Part shown: one piece after another, positions 10,840 through 21,061 of the stretch
Position numbering within the stretch: the stretch's first letter is position 1
Layout: every line of letters starts with the position of its first letter
Source: Cololabis saira
Taxonomy: Eukaryota; Chordata; Actinopteri; Beloniformes; Belonidae
Direction of reading: 5' to 3'
Assembly (NCBI RefSeq): GCF_033807715.1
Contig: NC_084587.1
Span: forward strand, 25,541,017 to 25,605,016
Length of the DNA stretch: 64,000 nucleotides
The notes under the pieces: model-generated
The model's input: only the letters and a program-made list of their open reading frames with translations
The model's database searches: none
Told to the model about the DNA's origin: nothing
Translations under genes and position numbers: made by a program

Positions 10840-10990
10840 AGAAGGTTACTCAAATAAATCAGGGATTCTGCTGAAAAACGGTAGCGCTCTCGCAAATACT
10901 CATCGGGGAAAGCCAAAATGTCATACCGTGGTCTTATCATCCTCTCACGGTGAATTGCACGTACAATTTAGGCTTCTATGTGTAGCAAGT
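10840..10990 (-). pseudogene. Harbinger DDE transposase, N-terminal exon fragment
   Basis: The minus strand reads IVRAIHRERMIRPRYDIL, then AFPDEYLRERYRFSAESLIY, then LSNLLHP. This is the conserved N-terminal segment of HARBI1-type transposases (usually ...FPDEYLYERYRFS...). An in-frame TAA interrupts the upstream part (between EA and IVRAIH), where related proteins have Gln, so a single C-to-T change could explain it. It pairs with the C-terminal exon at 8332-8708. The L2 insertion begins right after its last codons. Confidence 0.8.
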
Positions 10991-11021
10991 TACGCAGCAG
11001 CCCTCCTGAACTTGCGCTTAA

Positions 11022-11977
11022 AGGGGACATATTATGGCATTTAATGTATATTTTAAACAGGCCTTGAATGTCTTAAAAACAATCTAAAGCTTGTTTTTTT
11101 CTACATAAATTTAGAAATTCAGCCTGTGGGCAGTGTCTATAGTTTTACCGCTTCTAACCCCTTTTTCTGTGCTCCATTCTAATGGAAGGGGGGGGTATGA
11201 TAATGAGGCTCTGCGCTGATTGGCTGCTTGAATGACCTGTAGCAGGGGAGGGAACAAAGCGTCGCTCCGGGAAGAATAGCAGCGGCTGCGTAGCAAAGCG
11301 TGTCCACGGTTCTGCGTTAAATCGACGCGATACATACGCCGTAGGCTCTGCGTTGGTGTAACGCGGAACCATAAGTCACCTCGTCTTCACACTAATTCAC
11401 ACAGGAAGATTGAATGTAATTCTAAACAGGTACACCACGGTTATTTACTCAAATTCGGAGCTCCGAACCCGGGGCTCCTCGACGGTCCGGTCCGTATGCG
11501 GTGCTCCGGAGCTAAGCTAAATACTTAGCCCATGCAAAGATCATACAAATATAAATGACATTAAAAAAAGGAACTTACCGCTGACTCGTGTGCAGTTGCC
11601 GGGTCCGTGCTGTGGGATCTGATCCTTTTATGAGGGTAAATGTCGATGCAAAATCTCATTTATACTCTCCCTCGCTGTTCAAACAGCCACCGCTTGTAAA
11701 CAATGGCGGACGCTCCGGCCGGCTGAGCTGGTTGTGGGCGTGGTTTCAGCAGCGGAGGAGACCGAGGGCGTGGTTTGCATTTTGCTTACGTAAAGAAAAT
11801 GCACAAATCTAAATGGCCCGTAGAAACCACATGACACTGGGGGATTCAGTTGGGCGGGGGGGAGCAGACCTTGTAGATTTTCATGGGATATCATCTTTTT
11901 TGTGTTGGCAGGGTGAGGGGAGACCACTTTATATATGTTAAAACAAGAAAAAACGTGTTTTTCATAATAGGTCCCCT
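11022..11977. mobile_element. TTAA-site DNA element, copy 2 (inverted)
   Basis: Termini AGGGGACATATTATG and CATAATAGGTCCCCT, flanked by TTAA at 11018-11021 and 11978-11981. It is inverted relative to copy 1 and shares its internal landmarks, including the foldback remnant at about 11300-11375 and the leader frame MRFCID.YPHKRI (minus strand, ATG at 11657-11659). It lies between the transposase start and the right end of the Harbinger. No transposase of its own. Confidence 0.85.
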
Positions 11978-12184
11978 TTAAATACCCGAACATAACTGGG
12001 TTATCTGAACAAAACCTGAGCAAAACCGGCATAAAACCTACCCCCTACCAGGTTATGTTCAGAGCCTATGTTACCATGGGGACTTACTTAACCTGACCAT
12101 TTTGGAACGGAAAACCCAGGTTTACCATTTACCCTGAGTTAACATACCCAGTTTAGCCAGTAAACCTCCTTCTTGGAATACCCC

Positions 12185-14940
12185 ACTGGTCACGTAGCCA
12201 AAACGTTTAGTGACCTGTTGTTAACTGCCTACGTAAGCAGTGACTTTGTAAAAAGAAATTTTAGAAAGTTTTAAAAAAGGAAGAGCTGGCTAGAAGACCT
12301 AAAAGGTAGGCTATCTTAACAGGTATTTGTAGGGTATGACCTCTCAAAAAAAAAATACTGTTATTTGAATTTTATAAAAACAGCAAATTCTGTAAAACAG
12401 CAAGTAAATTGTGAAGTTACTGTATGTCAGTTTGTAAATTATGTTTTTCATTGTCTTATCTCTGTCATACGTAAGCTAAATACTGTAGTGGCTGGATTAC
12501 TGTCATGGCTTTGCAATGACATCACAGTTTGCGAGTGTAATGACAAATGTGTCAAATATGTCACGCATCATTAAGCCATACGTCTCCCTTGTGGCTCCAT
12601 AGTGCCTTTGTTTTTGTCGCCTAACAAAAGCATTAAAATGGACTATGGCATCATCTGTGACCTTACTTACTGTATTATGCAGCAGTTAAAGTCTAATGGT
12701 TCGTGAAATGTCCAGTGTTGACCCCAGCTTGAACAACACGCCTGCAAGAGTAGTCACACACACGCAAAAGTTTGTGAAATTATTAGTCTTGGTAATCTCA
12801 TATTATGTCATTGTTAAACAAATAAAAAAAAATTTCATAAATTTGTATCTGAAAAGCTTCCCAAAGCTTTCCTAATTACCTGAAAGTAATAGGAGCAACT
12901 GTCCTCTTAAAACCCATTCCTGGTTGATGCAGAAGATAATTACGCAAACGGACAGACCCTTTCGTCCATCTGTTTTCAGGGTCTCTGTGAAGCGTCCCTT
13001 GATACAGCAAATAGAGAAATAGAAATAGAACAGTATAGCTAACATGCAATCATAGAATGTATGTAACAATGGATGAAGCATTAGGTCACGTGACCCATTG
13101 GTTTCTGAAAACAGGTTCTGAAGCCCGCTTTTCTTCTTGTGGGAGCCGGCGGAAACACGCCCACCATATGACAATCAAAGGTAAATAAACCACCTATGCA
13201 CCCAGCTCTGTGGGATATACCGTTTAACATTTGACTCGACAGCAAAATCATTGATGATCATCACGTTTAGCTGATGCTGGTTTGGTACGGGTGGTTGCTT
13301 TGCAAAGGGCTATAGCATGAAAGAGGAAGTGACAACTGCTAGCCATTGGCTGAGCCAACTGCCAGTCAATCTTATTAGAAATAAATGTATTGCTTAATAT
13401 AATGGCTCTTGGTGTGGCACAAAAAAAGTTGTCCTCCTCAGAATAGTTGTCACAAAAGATTGAGACCAAAAGAGTTTATTGAACCTGGCTGGTAATAGGT
13501 TTATTTCAGCTCTAAAGTTGGACATTTTTTTATGGGGGTTAGTGGAGATGGACTTGCTTTTGGAGCCAGCCTCTAGCTGCCAGTCAAGGAACTGCAATTA
13601 AACTTAGTTCTGCGTCCTTAGTAGAACGCAGAAGTAAGATGGTTGTGAAAGGATCAACAAACCAGAGAAGAAGAAGAGGAACAGGAGGAGGAAGAAGAAG
13701 ACGACAACTACAACAACTGTGGATATTGATGAGCTTTTGATGAGAGACTGTGTCCACAACTACAGGCATACAACATCATGTCACCTGAGCAAAGGGACAA
13801 CCAGCTAATAAATAATAATAGCTGGGAGGAGATCCCTTGTGATTTGGGATGGTGAAAGACAAATTGAAGTGTATCCAGGACAAATTTGTACATACACACA
13901 ACAAACAATGTGCAAAAGGAGTGGTGATGCAGGTGATGGGTCTTCAGAGCCACCTATCCTTTGTTGTCTTGCCGTGCATTTTGCTTTGTTTAATATATTA
14001 GTATTTATTTGTTTGCCTAATATATTTCTTCACTGATGTGCACTGTTTATAAAAAAATGTATAGAAAGCTTATGCACATACATTACTTGATTGACTCTAG
14101 AAGTAGAATATCTAACACAAGAGGAACTCACAAAACACCTCCTTACAAATAATGATCCTTTATGGAATAATACTAGCCAAACTTTCTGGGAAAATCAACT
14201 GAGAGGACAAAAGTCCCTGATTACTTGTAAGAATTAAATACTGTCCTTCTGCAATGTAAATTAATGATAACCAAGATGTTTGATGTTTCTGAATTTAATT
14301 GTATTAGACCAAAATATTAAAACAAGAAAAAAAAACAAGACCATAATTGTTATATATTTGGAAAATAATCAGGCAATCATCAGTCATTTCTGCACTACCC
14401 ACTAGTGGATGAATTGACTTGACAACCAAGGTAACGTAAGAGTCACACGGAGGTCAGGTATGACAACACTTGAAACGGACGTGCCTATTTATGTACGAAA
14501 GGGAGCATGATGGGACTCTAATGTGATGAATTGAAAACATATGTGAAAGAATGACATATTGGGCCTTTTCCCTGCTGGTTCAACGCCAGAGAATGACTTA
14601 GAACCACTACTATTTTTTTCTGTCAGCAAATTAAGAGAAAAGGATTTCAAAGCCAGGGAGACTGAGACTGTTGTAATCCCTAAACTCTGCAGGGGCCCAT
14701 GGGAGGACTGGTTACGTCAAGTGCAAGGGCAAGGATCAGCATGACCAACCAGACCATTGTCACTAATAGGTCACATCTAGATTGCATTAGCAGAGAAGAA
14801 GCTAAAGATTCACTAAGAAGTGATACCAAAGTCAAGCACCAGTAGTCTGTAGAGGAGACTAGGGCTACCAACTAATGACTGCCATATACTTTATACTGCT
14901 AAAGAAATTAAAAAAAAAAAAAAACAGGTGACATTCACTC
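12185..14940. other. intergenic; contains one arm of an old duplication
   Basis: No gene recognised. The part at about 12640-12755 ('ctatggcatcatctgtgacc' ... 'atgtccagtgttgac' ... 'ttgaacaacacgcctg') resembles 16415-16525 ('ctatggtatcatctgtgagc' ... 'atgtccagtgtcaaattgaac'). This looks like a diverged local duplication. Short frames here look like chance. Confidence 0.45.
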
Positions 14941-14943
14941 TAA

Positions 14944-15601
14944 AGGCCCTGACACACCAAGCCGACTGTCGGCCGTCGGGCCGTCGATGAGCGTCGGTGC
15001 GCGTCTGTCGGCCTAGTTTCCCCGGTGTGTCCCGCACGTCGCCACAGGTCGGCTGCCCGTCGGCAGCTTTTCAGCCGATTCGACAAGTTGAATCGGCGTC
15101 GGCCGTCGGTCAAACCGCTCACTCTGTGATTGGCTGTTCAGGTAGCAAATCAGTTCAGGTTCGGGTAAGCTCCTTGAGCCTGTCGCTGTTGTATCCATGA
15201 TTTCACCTATGTAGTGCGGTTTCTTCTCTTTTCTCCTTCCACAAGCTGAAGGCCGAGCGCTGACAACGCCAGTGCCAATTCTTTATTCTTACGCATTGTG
15301 GTAGCGAGAGTGGTGTGGAAATGTGGTGTGAATATGAAGCCTATTTGTTTTGTTTACGGCTTCCCAGAGCTTCCGGTTTTCCCTTGTTTTTGAGTGAATA
15401 CAGACTACCGCTGCCTGCTGGTATGGAGGGCAATTACCTCTCACGCATGCCCAGAACGTACGTGCTAGTTGGGCGTTGGGTGTCGTCTTTGCGGTGTGTC
15501 CAAGTGCTTCTTTTTGAGCCCGATCCAGCCCGACACAGGCGACGCGAGGCGACACAGCAGTCGGCCGACAGCGGCGACGTCGGGTTTGTGTGTCCTCGGC
15601 T
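14944..15601. mobile_element. MITE with TAA duplication, GTCGG-rich termini
   Basis: Left end AGGCCCTGACACACCAAGCC and right end ...GTCGGGTTTGTGTGTCCTCG-GCT form an imperfect inverted repeat. TAA flanks both sides (14941-14943, 15602-15604). Both arms are rich in GTCGG/CGACG words. A related left-end fragment appears near 33298. No coding capacity. The 3-base TAA duplication points to PIF-Harbinger-type mobilisation (inference). Confidence 0.7.
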
Positions 15602-15774
15602 TAAAACATAAACATAATTTGTCTTCTCTATATATTTGAATGATTGAAATAACTTTAAACATTATAAAAGTTACAAATACCAAATGTAATGATAATTCTG
15701 GTTGTTTTAAATCACCTGTATTATTACCTGACAAAAAAACCACAGTTTGTGTGACTGAACGATTGTTTATCTGA

Positions 15775-16235
15775 ACAAACTTATAAAAAAGGCTGGCTCT
15801 GTTCTGGATCTGGAGCTAATTGTGTGAAGGAGGATGCTTTGTAAATGAAGATCATCGTGAACCCTGAGCATCCTCTTCACAACACAATGATTCAGCAACC
15901 GAATGTTGTCAGGTAGGGGAATGTTCCATTGTAAGAACCCCCCCTCCAAGATTGTACATGAATGGTACGTCCCAGCAGAACGTGCTAAGGAGTGTTGTCT
16001 TCATGTTCTGCAATTCCTTCCTAATGAATACTACTTTACAGAGCAGACAAACAAGTCTCCTGCCTCCTCTTTCACACAAGCAAATGTCTTCAGATCCGCT
16101 GCAGACCTATTATTAGAGAATCTTCCTGCCCTCAGGTATAAACCTCTGCAAATAGGCTACTCCTTAAAAAGACTTAAATTATACTGCAACAATTAATGTA
16201 CCTTAATAAAGTATTTTTGAATTTGAATTCTGCCA
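15775..16235 (+). pseudogene. LINE C-terminal remnant with 3' tail
   Basis: The plus strand carries scattered pieces resembling the C-terminal end of fish LINE polyproteins: KAGSVLDLELIV-like near 15787-15825, then EHPLHNTMIQQPNVV near 15866-15910. It ends with a tail-like 'ttaataaagtatttttgaat' at 16203-16222. Frames are broken, and the match is to short conserved words only. Confidence 0.45.
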
Positions 16236-17993
16236 GTGTAGTGAAAGATTAATGACTGCAGTGTGTGCATTGCTGTTACTGTATGTCATTGCACCAACAA
16301 ATTGTACTGACATTTCAATTTGCTGGTGCGATGACAATGCATCACCAGTAAGTAAGCTACAAATTTGCTGTGAGACTCCACATTGCAGTCGATGTTTGTA
16401 GCAACTCCATCACAGGCACTATGGTATCATCTGTGAGCTAACATGATATAACAGTTACTGCTCTTGTGGTTGAGTTGTAAGATGTCCAGTGTCAAATTGA
16501 ACAACACATCTGTCAGGTCAAATATATTTCTATAACACATTTAAAACAACCTTAGTGCTACAGACTAAATCCTATGCAAGAGCTCGAGAAGTGAGCTTTT
16601 GTAAATCAGACGCCATTGATAGCAAGGTCAGGTGAGAAAAAGGTAAGAAACCGATAATTCCATCTAATGTTGGTAAGCAAAGTAGGTTTAACTGATGAAT
16701 TTACACTTAAACTGATAAAATGCGATTTATGTAAAAGATTACATGAAAGTAGGTTAAATACAGCATGTGCAACTGTCTGCTTAATGTATGGACCACTTTA
16801 TATAACAAACATAAAACATGCAAGTGCCATTGAGCTTTAATACATATTTTATACTTGCTTTGAGTGCAGGTGAGCAAGCATATTTTTACTTTTTCACCTG
16901 AAGAACAATGAATAGAAATTATGTAGTGTCTGAACTACATCATTAACACTGATATTTTTGTTTAGGAATTTACTTTTATGCAGCTATGTGAATTTTGGCC
17001 AAAAGATTTGTCATTATTGAGGGAACAGTGATGTTCGAGCAACTTGTAGTCCACAACTCAGATAGGCTCCAGCTATGCTTATGAATTAAAACAATGAAGA
17101 AAGAATAGGAAATGATAATAGTTGCTTTGCAAATAAGGAATGTGTAATAAATATGATTGTCACAACATCCCATGCGAAATCCATTTATGCTTTTTTGAAG
17201 CTACTGCCATGTGCTGTAGCAAAAGGTTTAGGATCCAATGTGCTAAAACACCACTAACCGAGCCATCATTAATGAAAGGCCTGATTGATGAAGATCTGTT
17301 CAAATGGACTTTCTGTCAGCAGGTTTTTTGTCTCCTGTTAACTTCTGTTCTGAGTATATTTAGAGTAAAGTAGTAAAGTGAATCACATTTTTTGTTATAT
17401 TGCCCTCTGTATGATGAACTGAGAATTCCATTATTTACCGAAATGTTTGTTAAAAAACCGGAAATGTTCTGGCGCTCTGACGATGATAGAATGGACGGGT
17501 TGTTTAACTTAGTTGGCTCATTTTGTTTCTGAAGCCTGGAGAAAGCGTCAGGATTGTTTATATGTTTAATTGGTACAAGGTCTGTTGTCTGGCTTTCATT
17601 TGCTTTATGTTCCTTTCTCTCTTTTTTGGTGTCTTGTAAGCCCACTCGGGCTGGGCACGTCATGTGCATGACACGTAAATAAAAAGTTCAAATCAAAAAT
17701 ATTTAGGCTGTTTGTACCCCTTACCCCCCTTAATGAACCCCCTTAATGAACTTCATGTTCGGTTACTCAGTTTATTCATACAGTCAAAGCTATAGAAATT
17801 CATGAAAACGCTTTGTTAATCACCATTACCAAGTGTACTACACTGTATGTTCAATGACAGACATCCAGCTTCAGCAATTGTTTATATTTCTTGTCCTAAG
17901 GTTGTAACTTACTTTGTGCATGAAAGAATAAATATAACTTTTTGCTTCTTCTTGTCGCAAAGTATGTGTTTATCTCCTCATCTGTCTTCTGAT
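16236..17993. other. intergenic, second arm of an old duplication
   Basis: 16220-16530 resembles 12420-12760 (see that entry). The rest has no recognised gene or repeat; a short direct repeat 'cccccttaatgaa' occurs twice near 17726-17752. Confidence 0.45.
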
Positions 17994-18004
17994 ATTAAAG
18001 AAAA

Positions 18005-18355
18005 GGGGGGGCGGCAGTAGCTCAGGTGGCAGAGCGGGTCGTCCAATGATCGGAAGGTCGGAGGTTCGAATCCCGCTCTGTCCCAGTTTGCTGTCGTAGT
18101 GTCCTTGGGCAAGACACCTTACCCACCTTGCCCCGTGTGAATGTGTTTGAATGTGTATGAATGTTGGTGGTGGTCGGAGGGGCCGTTAGGCGCGATATGG
18201 CAGCCACGCTTCCGTCAGTCTGCCCCAGGGCAGCTGTGGCTACAAATTGTAGCTTACCACCACCAGTGAGAATGTGTATGAATGAATAATGATCTCTGTA
18301 AAGCGCTCTGGGTGCCTTGAAGGGCGCTATATAAATCCAAGTCATTATTATTATT
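18005..18355 (+). mobile_element. tRNA-derived SINE with LINE-like tail
   Basis: The head has RNA polymerase III promoter boxes: box A TAGCTCAGGTGG at about 18018-18029 and box B GGTTCGAATCC at 18063-18073. The tail ('gggcgctatataaatccaag' then (ATT)n) resembles fish LINE 3' ends. An 11-base duplication ATTAAAGAAAA flanks it (17994-18004, 18356-18366), proof of target-primed insertion. The perfect duplication suggests a fairly young copy. Confidence 0.9.
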
Positions 18356-18366
18356 ATTAAAGAAAA

Positions 18367-18757
18367 AATAAATAAATAAACAGGAGCCATAAACCATATT
18401 TGAAACATTATTAGTGTAGGACTATTTTTTTCTTTATTTCAGCTTTATATTTTTATTGATTCTGTGCTCATTTCTCATCTACACTTCTTATTTCACTGTC
18501 AACAAATCAAAAATAACCTTTTGACTGCAGATCAGAGTTTCTGCTTCTATTTACCAGGACAGAATCCATACAGAATATTGATACAGGGCCAAGAAAATCA
18601 ATGTCATCGCTTATTTTTCCATTGACTGCCTCCTGCAGGGTTGCACATATGGGGTGAATAGGTTAATTGTACTGTCAGTTAGCATGTGGCTATCTTAGTT
18701 CTGGTTTAACACGACAGCCTACTACTTAAACCATTTTTTTAAAACTCAGCACTTAAT
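18367..18757. other. intergenic with a locally duplicated 50-bp segment
   Basis: The segment 'gtttctgcttctatttacca' ... 'acagaatattgata' at about 18538-18587 recurs at 19839-19888, on the far side of repeat copy C. No gene seen. Confidence 0.6.
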
Positions 18758-19672
18758 TAGGGCCCAAGCACTTACAGTGCGAAGGCCCTATTGTATCTGT
18801 AGGAATTGTCCTCCTTTTCCTTTTTCCTTCTTCTTCCGACGAAATGAAGGCCTTTTTGCCCCCCTAAACGTGCCCCTAAAGTCACCAAATTTTGCACGCA
18901 AGACTGGCGAAAAATTTGATATTTAATGGTTTGCATTAATGGGCGTGGCAAAATGGCTCAACAGCGCCCCCTAGAAAACTTTGTGCCTCAAGCCCCACAA
19001 TACGGTTTGACGTACATGCATGTAAATCGGTACACACCTGGATCATGTCGCAACTTAAAGAAAAGTCTCTTGGCGCCATGGCCGAAACCGAACAGGAAGT
19101 TGGCCATTTTGAATTAATCGTGTAATTTTGGCGCAATTTATGCCATTCCTTCGGCAGTTAATACGGCCCGAACCGTAACGTGCACGGTTCGGGCCGTCAA
19201 ACATCAAAATGTAGACGCACATCAAAATGTGCGTCTACATCCTGCAACGAAGCGCATTACTTTTCTCAGTCAAAAGCGTTACCGTGGTGATGATAGACAC
19301 CAAAAAGCGCGCCCACCCTTTATCTGGTTGGGTACATATTTGATAGTTCCTACTTTCTGCCATAACTTTTGAAAGGTTTGATATAAAGACTCGTGAGTGG
19401 TGTCATCTGACTCGGTATTGACTCCTTCACCTAATTGATGCAAATCAGCCCCGCCCCTTCTTCTGATTGCTCGATATGTGATAGTTCCGATTTTCTGCAA
19501 TAACTTTTGAATGGTTTGATATAGAGTTGATAGAGAGTTGTGGCTGGTGTCATCCGCTAAATGTCCAGGCCTTAAGACATCTACATGCAAGTCATACAAG
19601 CGCTTCCACTGCAGCACGCCTGAACGTGCACAAGGGTGCGAGGGCCCGTTCATCGCTGCTTGCAGCTTTCAT
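18758..19672 (+). repeat. interspersed repeat, copy C
   Basis: Full copy of the repeat at 2715-4940 and 4943-5802. It begins 'agggcccaagcacttacagt' and ends 'catcgctgcttgcagctttc'. It keeps a single TTAA at 19055-19058 where copy A has the TTAA element. It sits within a duplicated host segment whose other copy (about 23390-23562) lacks it. It has two perfect hairpins at 19163-19240 not found in the sister copies. Confidence 0.75.
19163..19240. repeat. two adjacent perfect 14-bp hairpins
   Basis: Hairpin 1: arms ACGGCCCGAACCGT (19163-19176) and ACGGTTCGGGCCGT (19184-19197), loop of 7. Hairpin 2: arms ATGTAGACGCACAT (19209-19222) and ATGTGCGTCTACAT (19227-19240), loop CAAA. The equivalent stretch in copy A (about 4376-4435) has only one arm of each. 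Confidence 0.9.
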
Positions 19673-19835
19673 TTTAAGTGTAATGTGATTGCAGAAACAT
19701 CCCAGTAGAATTATTAGACTGAAATTCCCCAACGGTTCAACAGCTACACACAACATTATACGCACACGCATGAGCGTAATATGAAATAATGTCAGTCTGG
19801 CAAGCATCAAACCATCTAGCAATTAGTTTTAGCAA
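19672..19835 (+). repeat. duplicated host segment, copy 1
   Basis: Direct match to about 23405-23562, sharing 'taatgtgattgcagaaacat', 'ttattagactgaaattcccc' and 'atgtcagtctggcaagcatc'. Only scattered differences are seen, including in the CpG-rich 'cgcacacgcatgagcg' part. Confidence 0.8.
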
Positions 19836-19889
19836 TGAGTTTCTGCTTCTATTTACCAGGACAGAATCCATACAGAATATTGATAAAAG

Positions 19890-20296
19890 GCCAAGAAATG
19901 TTTTTTTCATTGTAAAAATGTATATGAAATATATATAGTGTTTAAATGCTAAATAAAAAGGTGTATCTTATATTTCTATTTAAGTCCTACAATTTGACAT
20001 TGATTTGAAATGTATAGGCCATGTGCATATAACACTATATTAAAAAAAATCTGAAAATCAATAACAAATATTTTTTTTCCCCATATAAAAAGCATTTTGA
20101 AATAGTTAAAAAAATCCTTAAATATAATACAAAAAATGTTTATCTGCTAACTTATGTACAGCAATTCGGCTTGTGTGTAGAATGGCTTGGTCAGATGGTG
20201 TGGAGGCTGTTGGAAAGAAAAAGCTGCAATGTTTTAGCAGTTGGTAGTTTCTGGACCTACATGATACCTAGGAGGATGAGAAGTTAATGTCCAACA
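19890..20296. other. intergenic, nothing recognised
   Basis: AT-rich, no gene or repeat boundary seen. Confidence 0.5.
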
Positions 20297-20299
20297 TAA

Positions 20300-21061
20300 G
20301 GGTGCTTTCACACCTGTCACATTTGGAGCAGTTGTTCCGGAACAGGGAGCGTTTCCCTCTAAAGATAGGAACGTTTGGTATATCTGAACACAGCAATTGT
20401 GCTCGGAAACGGCACAAAACAAGCGATTCCATTCGAGACCTGAAGCTGTTCATATTTTTTAATTTGTAGTGAGAACATAATCGACACAGCAACCGACACA
20501 ACTCCATTCATTGTGTATGTGCGACCGCGGTTCAAGGAGAAGAGTCGGCGCAGCCTCCACCACCTTCTCTCCTATTGGACGTGCCGAGATGTCGTCCCAA
20601 TTCAAAAATGTTCAATTCGGGCAGGGTTTGCGCAGCGCAAATCCTGCGGCAGGCGCCCTCTCGCCCGCCGCAGAGCGGGCGCACATAAATGAATGGGTAA
20701 AGCCTGAATTATGGTCCCGCGTTAAATCGACGCAGAGCCTACGCCGTACGCCGTAGGCTCTGCGTTGGTGTAACGCGGAACCATAAATCAGCCTAAAGCC
20801 GGCGGCTGCGGTCTGCGCTTTGCGCCCTCTCTGTGAAAGGGGCTTGTTGTTTATCCCGGGGTGCGGAAGAGGAAACTCCTTCCGCGTTCATTTGACCAAT
20901 CAGAGAGGAGCTGGTTCGCTCATGGCATTTGTTATCAGCTTCGAACCGGTACAGACGTTTGCCTTGTGAACACAAACCCCACAAACGAGAAACGAAACAA
21001 CTGTATCGATTTAGCCCCTGAATCGGAACAAAACAAACAGGCCACAGGTGTGAAAGCACCC
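20300..21061. mobile_element. inverted-repeat DNA element with TAA duplication
   Basis: Perfect terminal inverted repeat GGGTGCTTTCACACCTGT (20300-20317) / ACAGGTGTGAAAGCACCC (21044-21061), flanked by TAA at 20297-20299 and 21062-21064. It carries no transposase frame. A second foldback is nested at 20701-20793. The 3-base TAA duplication suggests PIF-Harbinger-type mobilisation. Confidence 0.85.
20701..20793. mobile_element. foldback MITE nested in the TAA element
   Basis: Starts AGCCTGAATTATGGTCCCGC and ends CGGAACCATAAATCAGCC, flanked by TAA (20698-20700 and 20794-20796). Same family as 6888-7029. At 93 bp it is close to a minimal palindrome. Confidence 0.8.

Larger units (their letters stand above)
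6520..12184. mobile_element. PIF-Harbinger transposon with nested insertions
   Basis: Terminal inverted repeats GGGGTATTCCAAGACGGAGG (left, from about 6521) and its near-exact reverse ending GGAATACCCC at 12184 bound the element. Inside are the two genes typical of PIF-Harbinger: a Myb/SANT-like DNA-binding protein on the plus strand and a DDE transposase on the minus strand, facing each other. The element carries three later insertions: a foldback (6888-7029), an L2 LINE (about 8933-10838) and a TTAA element (11022-11977). Both genes are broken, so it cannot act on its own. Confidence 0.85.

Noticed and set aside
18018..18073. tRNA-like box A and box B
   Set aside because: Boxes are in the head of a SINE with an 11-bp target duplication, not in a folded stand-alone tRNA gene. 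The same holds for 30166-30241 and the inverted copy at 51617-51824.
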